In this document: in pieces, positions 52,071 through 61,750 of the stretch
How the letters are laid out: each line of letters opens with the position of its first letter
Position numbering within the stretch: position 1 is the stretch's first letter
DNA from: Candidatus Anaeroferrophillus wilburensis
GTDB lineage: Bacteria; Desulfobacterota; Anaeroferrophillalia; Anaeroferrophillales; Anaeroferrophillaceae
DNA: 62,501 bases
Reading direction: 5' to 3'
Assembly (NCBI GenBank): GCA_016934315.1
Contig: JAFGSY010000042.1
Span: 1 to 62,501, forward strand
The notes under the pieces: generated by a model
Seen by the model: only the letters and a program-made list of their open reading frames with translations
What the model was told of the DNA's origin: nothing
Database searches by the model: none
Position numbers and translations under genes: made by a program

Positions 52071-54686
52071 GTGAGACACAAGTATTATCTCCAGTTTTTT
52101 ATATTCATTTCCATCTGTCTCGGTTTGTTTCTGTTTGGCGGAGCCAGCTTCTATCGTGGCGTGATGGGAACTATTCGGACCAATCTGCACCAAGAACAAT
52201 TTCTGGTTGCCGAACGGATCAAGGATACGATCGAAACCTATCTTGAGCGGATCGGCACCAGCATTGATTCAGTTCTGGCTATTGAGAATGTCGGCCAAAC
52301 GGATGTTATTGATGTTTTGAATGCCCGCTTTCAGCTGCTGCAGGCCATCTATCCGGAAATCAGCAATGTTGCTTTTGCCAATACCGAAGAAGAAATTTTT
52401 TTCAGTGGCAAGGACGGCCGCTTGCTGCCCGTGGGAATTCCGATGGAGGATGTCTATGAATGGCAGCATCTGAAACAGAAATTCTGGTGGCAGGTTGGTG
52501 AAAGCCAGGCGGCGGCAACGGTGACCGAACTGTTTCAGTTTATCCCATCTGTTGACCATGCGGTCAAGATGCCGGTGGTCCTTTTTTCCAAGAATGTGGT
52601 TGTCAACGGGTTCTATGCCGGTACTATTCTCATTCCTTTTCACTTCGATTATATTATTGCCAATTTCCTCGAGTCCCTGCCGGCTGCCAATGAACGCCTG
52701 GTGGCTTTGATAAGCGACCGGGGGCTGGTGCTCTATTCCACCATTGGGAATATCCAGTACAGTAAAACCCTGCCGGCTTTTTCGGGATACCAGGCTGCAG
52801 ACCAGCAGCGTTTTTCGTTGATTGACCAGGAACAGCATGACTATGTTTCCCGGTCGTTATTGCAGCAGAAGCCGTTTTACTGTCGGTATTGCCTAGCCGG
52901 GGAACAAGGGGATGGTTCCGCTTTGACCTTCGAGTCCTATTTTGCACCGGTTACCATTGGCGGAACTCTCTGGACCCTGATGGTCGGTACGCCGCTTCCC
53001 GGCCCTTATGCTGCCGGGAAGGCTATTTTCATTCCACTTTTCTTCGGCTCTCTGTCGCTGATTGTCCTTATTGGTTTGGTGACCTTCTGGTTGTTTCGCC
53101 AGACACATCGATACTGGGGGGATATTACTGTCTTCAAAGCAGCCATCGAAAACAGTGGCGATGGGCTCTATATTGCCGATCTTGAAGGAAAATATCGCTA
53201 TGTCAACCAAGCCTATTGCCAGATGACTGGTTATGATGTCGCCGAATTGCTGGGCTGCCTGGTTGATGACCTGCAGCCGGATATGGAAACCGATGGTAGT
53301 CAGAATGCCGCAAAAAAAGCTGTTGCAGACGGTGAGCTCTGGTCAGGAACCGTGCGGAAAAGGTCCCGTGACCAACGGATAGTTGAGGTCTTGCAAAGTA
53401 TTTCACCGGTTATTCAGAATGGTGCGATTGTCGGCTATGCCTGTAGTCAGCGTGATATTAGTGACGAAATGCGGCTGAAGCGTCAGCTGGAACGTTATTC
53501 CGAGCGACTTGAAGATGAGGTTGAAATCAAAACACGCGCATTGGCGCAGTCGCAGAAAATGGAAACCGTCGGCTTGCTGGCTTCCGGTTTTGCCCATGAT
53601 TTCAATAACCTGCTGGCCGGCATCTTCGGCAATATCCAGCTGCTCGAGCTTGAAACCGTAAACGGCACTGAGAAATGCCAGAAGTACGTGGCAAAGCTGA
53701 AGAATATTTCTTTACGGGCTTCCGAGCTGGTCCGCCAGATTCTTGATTTTTCCCGGCAAAGCAAAACGAGTTCTGTCAACACCAAGCTTTCCGTCATTAT
53801 TCAGGAAACGGTTGAACTTGCCTCCCATTCTCTGCCGAAGAATATTAGCCTTTCTTTTCGGGATGCTTCCGAGGACTCGGTTGTCAAGGTGGATAAAGCA
53901 CAGATCATGCAGGTGTTGATGAATATCCTCATCAACGCCCGGGATGCTATCGGTTTGCGGGATGATGGCCGGATAACCATCACCACCAGTACCTGTTATA
54001 TGGATTCCTTTGACCGCCGGCGCCTGAACCTGGCCCGTGATGGCTGGTATGTGGAAACCAGGGTTGCCGATAACGGACCGGGTATCCCGGCACCGATCAT
54101 TGATCGGATTTTTGATCCATTTTTTACCACCAAGGAGTGGTCTGACCGGAAGGGAACCGGCATTGGCCTTTCCATTGCCTATACTGTTGTCCATAACTAT
54201 GACGGTACTATCCAGGCAAGCAGCCGCAAGGGGGAGGAGGGGACGACCTTTTCCATTTTGTTGCCCTGTGTGGCTGGTGATGCTCATGATCTTGCCGATG
54301 AAACGGTGACTGCTGAAGTTCTGCGGCTGGATGGCAAAACGGTGCTGGTGATTGATGATGAGGTTGATATCCGTGAAACAGTCCGCGGGCTGCTGGAACA
54401 CCATGGCGCCTCAGTTGTCACGGCTGAAGATGGCCGCCAGGGGCTGGAGTTTCTGGATGGACACCGTCCCGATGTTATTCTGCTGGATCTGGTTATGCCG
54501 ACTATGAGTGGTGAAAGATTTTTAGAGGAGATGAGTTCTGGATCCCATGATATCCCAGTGGTGGTGATGACCGGGTTGGCCAAGGATGGCTATCAACTGG
54601 TGCATGGCTACCCGCTGGTCAAAAATGTGCTGAAAAAGCCTTTTCGTTTTAATGATCTGGTTAGTGCCTTGTCCTTTATGGCCTGA
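52071..54686 (+). CDS. Hybrid sensor histidine kinase with PAS and receiver domains
   Basis: An 871-residue membrane sensor. Order: TM1 (about 8-27), extracytoplasmic sensor of the dCache type (about 30-320), TM2 (about 323-346), PAS domain (about 355-470, [20 protein letters not shown]), HisKA with phospho-acceptor His in [19 protein letters not shown], HATPase ([27 protein letters not shown]) and a C-terminal receiver with Asp in [15 protein letters not shown]. The translation start is GTG 52071, with a weak ribosome site. No output regulator lies alongside; signal transfer probably goes to a distant phosphotransfer partner. Confidence 0.9.
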   Translation: MRHKYYLQFFIFISICLGLFLFGGASFYRGVMGTIRTNLHQEQFLVAERIKDTIETYLERIGTSIDSVLAIENVGQTDVIDVLNARFQLLQAIYPEISNVAFANTEEEIFFSGKDGRLLPVGIPMEDVYEWQHLKQKFWWQVGESQAAATVTELFQFIPSVDHAVKMPVVLFSKNVVVNGFYAGTILIPFHFDYIIANFLESLPAANERLVALISDRGLVLYSTIGNIQYSKTLPAFSGYQAADQQRFSLIDQEQHDYVSRSLLQQKPFYCRYCLAGEQGDGSALTFESYFAPVTIGGTLWTLMVGTPLPGPYAAGKAIFIPLFFGSLSLIVLIGLVTFWLFRQTHRYWGDITVFKAAIENSGDGLYIADLEGKYRYVNQAYCQMTGYDVAELLGCLVDDLQPDMETDGSQNAAKKAVADGELWSGTVRKRSRDQRIVEVLQSISPVIQNGAIVGYACSQRDISDEMRLKRQLERYSERLEDEVEIKTRALAQSQKMETVGLLASGFAHDFNNLLAGIFGNIQLLELETVNGTEKCQKYVAKLKNISLRASELVRQILDFSRQSKTSSVNTKLSVIIQETVELASHSLPKNISLSFRDASEDSVVKVDKAQIMQVLMNILINARDAIGLRDDGRITITTSTCYMDSFDRRRLNLARDGWYVETRVADNGPGIPAPIIDRIFDPFFTTKEWSDRKGTGIGLSIAYTVVHNYDGTIQASSRKGEEGTTFSILLPCVAGDAHDLADETVTAEVLRLDGKTVLVIDDEVDIRETVRGLLEHHGASVVTAEDGRQGLEFLDGHRPDVILLDLVMPTMSGERFLEEMSSGSHDIPVVVMTGLAKDGYQLVHGYPLVKNVLKKPFRFNDLVSALSFMA

Positions 54687-54705
54687 AGTGAAAGGAGCGG
54701 ATGGT

Positions 54706-55110
54706 ATGACCGTTTCAGTGAATACTTGCTGTACCGACCAGCCTTTTGACCTGCAGATAAGCTATCAGCAGTTTTTGGCCCGTGAGCCTGAGACTACCGG
54801 CACCGTGGTCTTTCATCATGGAAAGGTGAAATATCCCGGCAAGCAGGTACCCCGTTTCCGGGATGTTCTCCTGGCGCCGGTGGTTGCCGATCCTGCTGCC
54901 GCTTTAGAGCTCATTGGCAGGCAGGCAGCCGAAACTTTTGACCTGCATCAAGTGCTTATTGTCCACCGTCAGGGTGTCGTGCAGGCCGGTGATGATGTGC
55001 TACTGGTTATTGTTTCAGCGGCGACCAGGAAGCCGGCTTTTGACGCTTGTGCCTGGATTGTTGATCAAATCAAGCAGGAAATGATTATTACACTAAGGGA
55101 ACGGACATGA
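54706..55110 (+). CDS. MoaE-like protein (molybdopterin synthase large-subunit family)
   Basis: A 134-residue relative of MoaE, which inserts sulfur into cyclic pyranopterin monophosphate. It keeps the HHGKV region (family H-x-G-x-V-R), LIVHRQGVVQAGDDVLLVIVSA and AFDACAWIVDQIK. The normal end PIWKKE is replaced by IITLRERT, so one of the two catalytic Lys appears absent (Arg instead). It may be a diverged MoaE or a paralogue with another role. No moaD is adjacent; moaA-moaC lie 42 kb away. AAAGGAG precedes ATG 54706. The next gene starts 4 nt inside its end. Confidence 0.75.
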   Translation: MTVSVNTCCTDQPFDLQISYQQFLAREPETTGTVVFHHGKVKYPGKQVPRFRDVLLAPVVADPAAALELIGRQAAETFDLHQVLIVHRQGVVQAGDDVLLVIVSAATRKPAFDACAWIVDQIKQEMIITLRERT

Positions 55111-56093
55111 TGAATTCTGCCGGCAAGCCGTTCCAGCCGCCAAGCTGGGCAACCAATCCCCACCTGCAAACCATAGCAGCCAATCGCAAAATACGACTTT
55201 TGGGGACTAATGAGATGGCTGCCACAGCCTTGGAATGGGTGGTTGATGCTGGCAATGATGTGCGATTGCAGGGCTGGTACTCCCGTCGACCGGGAGGCGG
55301 CAAGGGGTTGGTTATCCTGCTCCATGGCTGGGAAGGGAGTGCCGGTTCAACCTATGTCATGGCCACCGGCAGGTTTTTGTACCGGCAGGGGTACGATATC
55401 TTTCGCCTCAATCTCCGTGATCATGGTTCCAGTCACCATCTTAATCCCGGTTTGTTTAATGGTACTCTTGGGGAGGAGGTATTCCAGGGAGTCTCTCAGG
55501 CTGCTTCCCTGGCAGCAGGTTGTTCCTGCTTCCTGGTCGGTTTCTCCCTGGGCGGCAATTTCGCCCTCCGGGTCGGTTTGCACCGGGAGTGCCGAAGCAT
55601 ACACAATCTTTGCCGGATCATCTGCATCAGTCCCTGCCTCGACCCCCTGAAAACCACCCGGGCTATCGACCGGTCATCCCTGTATCGCTGGTACTTCCTG
55701 AAAAAATGGCGCCGATCTCTGGGTATCAAGCAGAATATTTTCCCCGAACTATATGATTTTCACACCGTGTTGGGCAGCCGTACCTGTCTGGAAATGACCG
55801 AACGGGTCATTGCTGACTATTCCCCATTTCCCAGCTATGGGGAGTATTTTGAGCAGTATACCCTTACCGGCGGTGTTCTTGAGGATTTGCAGGTGCCGAC
55901 GACGGTCATTACCGCCGCTGATGATCCGGTGGTTCCCGTTGATGACTTTTATGATCTCCCCGAGATTGACAAGCTGGAACTGCTTGTCCAACCGCATGGC
56001 GGCCATTGCGGCTTTCTTGATCAGCTTCCTTTCGGCTGCTGGTATGAAGGCGTCATTGCTGAACTGCTGGCAGGCAATGGATGCGTGAGATAG
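55107..56093 (+). CDS. Alpha/beta hydrolase, YheT/EMB8-like
   Basis: A 328-residue esterase-type hydrolase. It begins with FQPPSWATNPHLQTI, a signature of the YheT group (W-x-x-x-x-H-x-Q-T). It has the oxyanion HGWEGSAGS, nucleophile Ser in LVGFSLGGNFALR, Asp in TAADDPVVP and His in PHGGHCGF. Physiological substrates of the family are poorly known (carboxylesters, lipids). It overlaps the MoaE-like gene by 4 nt and the next exonuclease gene by 13 nt, so it is part of one operon. Confidence 0.9.
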   Translation: MMNSAGKPFQPPSWATNPHLQTIAANRKIRLLGTNEMAATALEWVVDAGNDVRLQGWYSRRPGGGKGLVILLHGWEGSAGSTYVMATGRFLYRQGYDIFRLNLRDHGSSHHLNPGLFNGTLGEEVFQGVSQAASLAAGCSCFLVGFSLGGNFALRVGLHRECRSIHNLCRIICISPCLDPLKTTRAIDRSSLYRWYFLKKWRRSLGIKQNIFPELYDFHTVLGSRTCLEMTERVIADYSPFPSYGEYFEQYTLTGGVLEDLQVPTTVITAADDPVVPVDDFYDLPEIDKLELLVQPHGGHCGFLDQLPFGCWYEGVIAELLAGNGCVR

Positions 56094-56602
56094 TTCTTGA
56101 TACGGAAACCACGGGCATCTCCGCCCGCCAGGGGCATCGGATTATCGAGATTGCCTGCCTTGAACTGGAAAACGGTCAGCCAAACGGGAAGGTTTTTCAC
56201 CAGCGTCTCAATCCGGGCCGTCCCATCGACTGGCAGGCCTCAAGGATTCACGGTATCAGAGATGACCATGTCCGCTCCTGCCCAGCTTTTTCAGAGATAG
56301 CGCCTAAACTGTTTGACTTTATCGCCGACAGTCCCCTGGTTATCCATAATGCGCCCTTTGATCTGGCATTTTTGCGCCAGGAAATACTGCTTGCCGGGCG
56401 GGGTGAATTTCAGCCCCGGGCAGTGGTTGACACGCTCCAGATGGCCCGCCGCCTTTTTCCCGGCCGGAAAAACAGCCTTGAGGCCTTATGCCATCGTTTT
56501 GCCATTGATGTCTCAGGACGGCAACTGCATGGCGCGCTGATCGATTGCCGTCTGCTGGCCCGGGTTTACCACTGTTTGCTGGCCTTTTCCTCCCCTTCTT
56601 GA
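56081..56602 (+). CDS. DnaQ-type 3'-5' exonuclease (Pol III epsilon-like)
   Basis: A 173-residue DEDDh exonuclease. Exo I is VLDTETTGIS, Exo II is HNAPFDLAFL, and Exo III is HGALIDCRLLA with the catalytic His. The length matches the catalytic part of E. coli epsilon without its clamp- and polymerase-binding tail. It is either the proofreading subunit in short form or a related repair exonuclease. It starts inside the end of the hydrolase gene. Confidence 0.9.
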   Translation: MREIVLDTETTGISARQGHRIIEIACLELENGQPNGKVFHQRLNPGRPIDWQASRIHGIRDDHVRSCPAFSEIAPKLFDFIADSPLVIHNAPFDLAFLRQEILLAGRGEFQPRAVVDTLQMARRLFPGRKNSLEALCHRFAIDVSGRQLHGALIDCRLLARVYHCLLAFSSPS

Positions 56603-56681
56603 CAGGGAAGCTGCAGCTTGCTACATTTCTAATAGGCTTTGGCAATCCCGATATGAACATTGAACGGCTTCCTTGGTGCGC

Positions 56682-57470
56682 ATGTCCCTGGTTGTTTTTA
56701 CCGATCTTGATGGAACCCTGCTGGATGCAGCGACCTACTCTTGGGAGGCTGCCCGTTCAGCCTTGGAGCAGTGTCATACACGCGGGGCTTTGGTCATTGC
56801 CGTAACCAGCAAGACCATGGCTGAAACCAGGGTTGCCAGTGAAGCAATCGGTCTTGATGAACGCTTTATCTTTGAAAATGGTGGTGGCATATACGTAGGG
56901 GGGGAGCAGTATCTGGCGCTGGGCATGCCCTATGAAGACGTACGCCGGGGGTTTGCCTTTCTGGCCCGGCAGTTTCCTCTCCAGGGTATGGGGGATATGA
57001 GTGTTGTTCAAGTGGCCGACCTTACGGGGCTCACCATTGAGGAGGCTGCCATGGCCAGGCAGCGGCTGTTCACCGAACCGTTTCTTTATCATGGTGATGA
57101 TCTTGGCGTCTTGATGGCTGCCGCTGCCGGGTTGGGGTTTCAGGTCGTCAGAGGTGGCCGTTTCTATCATCTGATGGCGGCAGAACAATCGAAAGGTGCA
57201 GCCATCCAACGACTGGTGCAGAACCTGGAAAAAGAATCGGGGGTATCCTTGGTAACAGCAGCTTTAGGGGACAGTCCCAACGACTTTCCCATGCTTGCCG
57301 TGGTGGACCATCCATTTCTGGTGCGGCATAAGGATGGTCAGGCTACCGAATGCCCATTGGATACGGTGATAATTACTGGAGCTGCTGGTCCAGCCGGCTG
57401 GTCGGAAGCGGTTTCAGGGCTGTTGGCGGCGTGGGATAGGCGTTCATTGAGGAGGGGAGTCCATGTCTGA
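56682..57470 (+). CDS. HAD phosphatase, mannosyl-3-phosphoglycerate phosphatase-like
   Basis: A 262-residue HAD-IIB hydrolase. Motif I is FTDLDGTLLD near the start, motif II is VTSKT, motif III Lys is in AEQSKGAAI and motif IV is GDSPNDFPML. The MPGP subgroup fits best by sequence character (ENGGGIYVGG and the cap domain). It removes the phosphate from mannosyl- or glucosyl-3-phosphoglycerate to give the compatible solute. The adjacent glycosyltransferase, which overlaps it by 8 nt, is the natural partner. ATG 56682 is used rather than GTG 56673; the ribosome site is weak. Confidence 0.8.
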   Translation: MSLVVFTDLDGTLLDAATYSWEAARSALEQCHTRGALVIAVTSKTMAETRVASEAIGLDERFIFENGGGIYVGGEQYLALGMPYEDVRRGFAFLARQFPLQGMGDMSVVQVADLTGLTIEEAAMARQRLFTEPFLYHGDDLGVLMAAAAGLGFQVVRGGRFYHLMAAEQSKGAAIQRLVQNLEKESGVSLVTAALGDSPNDFPMLAVVDHPFLVRHKDGQATECPLDTVIITGAAGPAGWSEAVSGLLAAWDRRSLRRGVHV

Positions 57471-58677
57471 TTTCATTCAGAATCGCAAGATTACCAATCT
57501 GCAGATGCTTAACAAGCGGACCTTGATGGATATTGAGAGCGAAATTGAGATTTATGCCTATGACCGCAAGGTGACTCTGTTGCTGCCGTCCCTCTATTCC
57601 GAGTTTCTCGGTGAAGCAATGCCGAAGATTATCAAGCAGTTGGAGACAATCCCCTATCTCCACCGGATTGTCCTTTCCCTTGACCGGGCCAGCGAGGAGG
57701 AGTTTGTTTCGGTGAAAAAGGCCTTTGTCGATTTCCCTTGTGACGTGAAAATTATCTGGCAGGACAGCCCGCAGATCAGGGCATTGTATGCCTACCTCGA
57801 AGATCATGACTTTTATGTCGGCTGCCAGGGGAAAGGGCGGGGCGTATGGTTTTCCATCGGTTACATCCTGGCTAAGAAGGATACCAAAGTGATTGCCCTG
57901 CACGATTGTGATATCGTCAATTATGATCGGATGCTGCTGGCCAGGCTGGTCTATCCTCTGGTTAATCCCTCGCTTTCTTATGAGTTCAGCAAAGGATATT
58001 ATTCCCGGGTCAGTGGCTGTCAGTTGTACGGTCGGGTTACCCGCCTGTATATTACCCCGCTGCTGCAGGCCTTGAAAAAGATCTTTGGCCCTTTAAACTT
58101 TTTTGAATTTCTCGAGAGTTTTCGCTATATCCTCAGTGGTGAATTTGCCATTCGTTCCGATATGGCGGCCAAGGTCCGGATAACTCCCGACTGGGGGTTG
58201 GAAATTGCCACCCTTGGAGAAGTCTACAGCCTGGCAACTCCGGCCAGGGTCTGTCAGGTGGAGTTGATGAGTAATTATGAACATAAGCACCAGGAGATCA
58301 AAAAGGATGATGATCCCTATAGCGGCCTGAGCCGTATGGTCATTGATATCACCCGGTCGCTTTTCCGCCTGCTGTCCCAGGACGGTATCGTTTTTACCCC
58401 GGCGGTTATCCGCTCCCTGCGGGTGACTTATATTAATTTTGCCCGGATGAATATTGAAAAGTATGATGCCCTGGCCAAGCTCAATGGCCTGCGTTTCGAC
58501 CGCCATGGTGAAATTACTGCGGTGGAACAGTTCTCCGCCGCCCTGATCATGGCATCGGAAAAATTCATGGATGACCCTATTGGTACTCCTCTGCTGCCTG
58601 GCTGGCACCGGGTGATTTCCGGTGAAGCTGATTTTGGCAGCCGGATGATCGAGGTTATCGATGCGGAAAATGGATAA
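57463..58677 (+). CDS. Glycosyltransferase, glucosyl-3-phosphoglycerate synthase-like
   Basis: A 404-residue GT-A-type glycosyltransferase. The nucleotide-sugar region has IALHDCDIVNYD, giving the D-x-D metal site, and the LSGEFAIRSDMA and DWGLEIATLGEVY segments recall GpgS/MpgS enzymes (GT81-like). With the phosphatase encoded just before and overlapping, it should make glucosyl- or mannosyl-glycerate from nucleotide sugar and 3-phosphoglycerate. Which sugar is used cannot be told. Such solutes are made under salt or nitrogen stress. GAGGGGAG precedes the ATG. Confidence 0.72.
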   Translation: MSDFIQNRKITNLQMLNKRTLMDIESEIEIYAYDRKVTLLLPSLYSEFLGEAMPKIIKQLETIPYLHRIVLSLDRASEEEFVSVKKAFVDFPCDVKIIWQDSPQIRALYAYLEDHDFYVGCQGKGRGVWFSIGYILAKKDTKVIALHDCDIVNYDRMLLARLVYPLVNPSLSYEFSKGYYSRVSGCQLYGRVTRLYITPLLQALKKIFGPLNFFEFLESFRYILSGEFAIRSDMAAKVRITPDWGLEIATLGEVYSLATPARVCQVELMSNYEHKHQEIKKDDDPYSGLSRMVIDITRSLFRLLSQDGIVFTPAVIRSLRVTYINFARMNIEKYDALAKLNGLRFDRHGEITAVEQFSAALIMASEKFMDDPIGTPLLPGWHRVISGEADFGSRMIEVIDAENG

Positions 58678-58849
58678 CCTGCCATTGAGCGATTGCTGGT
58701 TTGCAACCTGACTCATGACAGCTTACTGCCGGCTAAAGTGCTCAATATGAAATAGATGAAACAGGGTGCTTTTTTGAGAGGTCGGGGATAGAAACTTCTC
58801 CTCCGGCCTTTCTTGGTTTGAACTTTTGTAAATCCAGGGGGAGGTGGCA

Positions 58850-59326
58850 ATGCAGGTTTTGATCCTTTATTATTCCCAGGGGGGCAATACCAGACAGTTG
58901 GCGGAAAAGATTGCCGAGGGGGTGCAATCGACCGGGGTAGAGGCAGTGATCAAATCAACCGCAGAAGTAACCAAGGATGATTTTTTGCAGTCAGCCGGGA
59001 TCATTGCCGGATCGCCGGTGTATTTTGGTGTTATGGCTGCCGATTTGAAGCGCGTATTTGATGAATTTGTCAGTGTCCGGAAAAAAATGGAAAATAAGGT
59101 CGGGGCGGCCTTTGCCACCAGTGGTCATCCCACCGGCGGCAAGGAGACCACCATCATGTCGATTCTCCAGTGCATGTTTATCTATGGGATGATCATTGTC
59201 GGTGATCCCATGAGCGCTTCCGGTCATTACGGGGTGGCCTCGGTGGGCAGTCCCGATGAAACCGCAGCCCGGGACGGTTTTGAGCTGGGCCGCCGGGTTG
59301 CCATGTTGTGTGAGAAAGTACAATAA
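58850..59326 (+). CDS. Flavodoxin/WrbA-family flavoprotein
   Basis: A 158-residue FMN-binding protein. The phosphate-binding loop YYSQGGNTRQLAEKIAEG lies at residues 7-24. PVYFGVMAADLKRVFDEF and AFATSGHPTGGKETT resemble NAD(P)H:quinone oxidoreductases of the WrbA type. It may reduce quinones or shuttle electrons at low potential. ATG 58850 with GGGGGAGG just upstream is preferred to the in-frame GTG 58844. It is followed by a ferredoxin-domain DUF362 gene. Confidence 0.88.
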   Translation: MQVLILYYSQGGNTRQLAEKIAEGVQSTGVEAVIKSTAEVTKDDFLQSAGIIAGSPVYFGVMAADLKRVFDEFVSVRKKMENKVGAAFATSGHPTGGKETTIMSILQCMFIYGMIIVGDPMSASGHYGVASVGSPDETAARDGFELGRRVAMLCEKVQ

Positions 59327-59362
59327 TCATGATCTTGTTCTGTCGGGGAGGGGTGCCATACC

Positions 59363-60466
59363 TTGAACCCTGAAACAGCAGCAGTTGTTTTTGCTACCTG
59401 CCGGGAGTATGATTCCCGTAAGTTGCGGCGTACTCTGGAGGAGATGATTGCTGTGCTGGGAGTCGACGGATTTATTCAACCGGGGGAACGGGTGTTGCTC
59501 AAACCGAATCTCATTGCCCCGCGGCCGGCGGCTGATGCTGTTTGTACCCATCCTGAAGTGGTGCGGGCCGTGGCCATGATCATTCGTGACTGTGGTGCTA
59601 CTCCTTTTATCGGCGACAGCCCTGGATACGCCTCGCTGGATCGCTGTCTGGAAAAAAGCGGCATCCGTGAGGTTGTCGCTGCGTTGGATATTGGGGTGGT
59701 TTCTTTTGAACGGCAGGTGGAATGCCGGCGGCCGGAAAATCATATTCTCAAGCGCTTCAATCTGGCGGCTCCGGTGCTGGAGTTTGATCGGGTCATCAAT
59801 CTGCCGAAGCTCAAAACCCATGGTATGATGGGACTGACGCTGGCAGTGAAAAATCTTTTCGGCTGCATTCCCGGCCTTTCCAAGGCCCATTGGCATATGC
59901 GTGCCGGCCACCAGCGGCAGCTTTTTGCCCGGATTCTCCTGGATTTATACCAGACTATCAAGCCTGATCTGCATATTCTTGACGGCATTGTTGCCATGGA
60001 GGGGGAGGGACCCACTGGCGGGGTGCCGGTTTCCCTCGGGCTTCTTGGTGCTGCGGTGGACGGTGTCGCCCTGGATTATGCAACCGAACAGCTGCTGGAT
60101 TACCCCCAACTGACGCCGATCAGCCAGCAAGCTATCGATGATAACCTGCTTATTCCTGAGCGGATAGAAGTTGCCGGGGATTTCCCTGAACACCGCCGGC
60201 CACTGAAAACCGCCCGCGGATCCCGGGATGCGGCGTTTCCCTTGCACCGCCTGGTCCGGCGTCTGGTGGTTAAAAATCCGGTGATTTCATCTTCCCGCTG
60301 TCATCGGTGCCTGGTGTGTGTCAAACACTGCCCGGCCCAGGCGATGAAATTCGTTGACCGTTCAGTGCGCATCAATTATAACACCTGCATTCGCTGCTAC
60401 TGCTGCCATGAACTGTGCCCCTACCATGCTGTCCGGGTCAGATGGGGCCTGGCGTGGGCACTGTGA
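59363..60466 (+). CDS. DUF362 protein with C-terminal 4Fe-4S ferredoxin domain
   Basis: A 367-residue protein. Residues 1 to about 295 are DUF362 (LLKPNLIAPRPAADAVCTHP, GDSPGYAS, INLPKLKTHGMMGLTLAVKN). The last 70 residues carry two ferredoxin clusters: CHRCLVCVKHCPAQAM and CIRCYCCHELCPYHAV. DUF362 proteins are iron-sulfur redox proteins of uncertain reaction, common in anaerobes. TTG 59363 is the probable start, with GGGGAGGGG upstream. It sits between a flavoprotein and an FmdB-type protein, suggesting a redox cluster. Confidence 0.9.
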   Translation: MNPETAAVVFATCREYDSRKLRRTLEEMIAVLGVDGFIQPGERVLLKPNLIAPRPAADAVCTHPEVVRAVAMIIRDCGATPFIGDSPGYASLDRCLEKSGIREVVAALDIGVVSFERQVECRRPENHILKRFNLAAPVLEFDRVINLPKLKTHGMMGLTLAVKNLFGCIPGLSKAHWHMRAGHQRQLFARILLDLYQTIKPDLHILDGIVAMEGEGPTGGVPVSLGLLGAAVDGVALDYATEQLLDYPQLTPISQQAIDDNLLIPERIEVAGDFPEHRRPLKTARGSRDAAFPLHRLVRRLVVKNPVISSSRCHRCLVCVKHCPAQAMKFVDRSVRINYNTCIRCYCCHELCPYHAVRVRWGLAWAL

Positions 60467-60484
60467 AAACATAAGGGGATTACT

Positions 60485-60736
60485 ATGCCAACCTACGAAT
60501 ATCGCTGCCGCAACTGTGGTTTTACCTTTGAAGTTTCCCAGAAGATGTCGGATGTCAAGCTGACTACTTGTGAACGCTGCGAGGGAGAACTGGAGCGCCT
60601 GATCAGCGGCGGTACCGGGTTTATTGCCGGCGGCGGCACCCGTGGAACTGCCGAACGGCCGGCCTGTGGCATGGAAAGGCCTTGCTGCGGCCGGGATCAG
60701 GTCTGCGGCGAAAGGGCATGCCATCATGAATCCTGA
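60485..60736 (+). CDS. FmdB-family zinc-ribbon protein
   Basis: An 83-residue small protein. It starts MPTYEYRCRNCGFTFEVSQ, the FmdB family signature, with two CxxC knuckles (CRNC and CERC) for zinc. The tail is Gly- and Cys-rich (CGMERPCCGRDQVCGERACHH), with more metal ligands than usual. FmdB was first proposed as a regulator of formamidase or tungsten formylmethanofuran dehydrogenase genes; its true function is unsettled. It starts 18 nt after the DUF362 gene. Confidence 0.92.
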   Translation: MPTYEYRCRNCGFTFEVSQKMSDVKLTTCERCEGELERLISGGTGFIAGGGTRGTAERPACGMERPCCGRDQVCGERACHHES

Positions 60737-60832
60737 AATCATTTTGCTGTCTTATGTTCGGAAAATCATCTCATCCAGAAAATGGATGTCAAAAGTAAAG
60801 AGTTGCCGCAGAAATTTCTGGAAGGAAAGAAA

Positions 60833-61744
60833 ATGGATGTAAACAGACTGCATTGCATTGACCTTGACCAGCCGAAGCTGGAAGGTTTTACAAAATTTCT
60901 TAGTGCCTGGGTCTATCAGGGAGATGATTTTACCTTTCTTGTTGATCCCGGCCCCCTTTCCTCCATCCCGTTTCTGGTGGGGGAACTCAGGCGACTGGGG
61001 ATCGAAACCCTTGATTATATTCTCCTGACCCACATCCACATCGATCATGCCGGCGGGACGGGAAGATTGCTTGACCATTATCCAGCCGCCCGGGTTATCT
61101 GCCATCCCGACGGCATCAGTCATATGGTTGAGCCGGCCAGACTCTGGGAGGGTTCGCTCAAGGTTCTCGGTTATATGGCGGAAGCTTATGGCGAGATTGT
61201 TCCGGTGCCGGCCGCCAGCATCAGTTTTGCCGCTGAAATCGGCAGCACTGGCATCAAGGCCGTCCTGACTCCGGGGCATGCCCAGCACCATCTCTGTTTT
61301 TTCTATGATGATCTGCTGTTTGGCGGTGAGGTGGTGGGGGTGCGCAGTGAAGTTCCCCAAGGCATCTATATGCGGCCGGCAACACCGCCGCGGTTTATGC
61401 TTGATGTCGCCCTCGAATCCATCGACCGGGTCATGGCGCTGCAGCCACGCTACCTGGTCATGGCTCATTACGGCCTGGTGGAGCCGGCGATGGAGTATCT
61501 GGCCATCGGCCGCCAACAGCTGCTGCTCTGGGTGGAAGGGGTGGAGGAAACTGCCCGGCAGGGAACTGCGGGAATGGAGGATCGTCTTTTTGACTGGCTG
61601 GTGGCACATGACGACGTCTACCGGAATATCAGGCAGCTGCCGCCGGAGATTTTTGCCCGGGAGCGCTATTTCCTGAAAAATACCATGACCGGCATGCTCG
61701 GCTACCTGAAAAGCCAACGCCCGGCATCGGCAGCTGCCGTCTAA
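60833..61744 (+). CDS. Metallo-beta-lactamase-fold hydrolase
   Basis: A 303-residue hydrolase with the MBL fold. The metal site THIHIDHAGGTG (H-x-H-x-D-H) lies near residue 80, with further ligands in TPGHAQHHLCF and the last His in VMAHYG. The second part is a helical extension (about 225-303). Start ATG 60833 has GGAAAGGAAAG upstream; the longer frame from 60782 is less likely. Substrate unknown; hydroxyacylglutathione-hydrolase-like or lactonase activity is possible. Confidence 0.88.
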   Translation: MDVNRLHCIDLDQPKLEGFTKFLSAWVYQGDDFTFLVDPGPLSSIPFLVGELRRLGIETLDYILLTHIHIDHAGGTGRLLDHYPAARVICHPDGISHMVEPARLWEGSLKVLGYMAEAYGEIVPVPAASISFAAEIGSTGIKAVLTPGHAQHHLCFFYDDLLFGGEVVGVRSEVPQGIYMRPATPPRFMLDVALESIDRVMALQPRYLVMAHYGLVEPAMEYLAIGRQQLLLWVEGVEETARQGTAGMEDRLFDWLVAHDDVYRNIRQLPPEIFARERYFLKNTMTGMLGYLKSQRPASAAAV

Positions 61745-61750
61745 GGGGTA

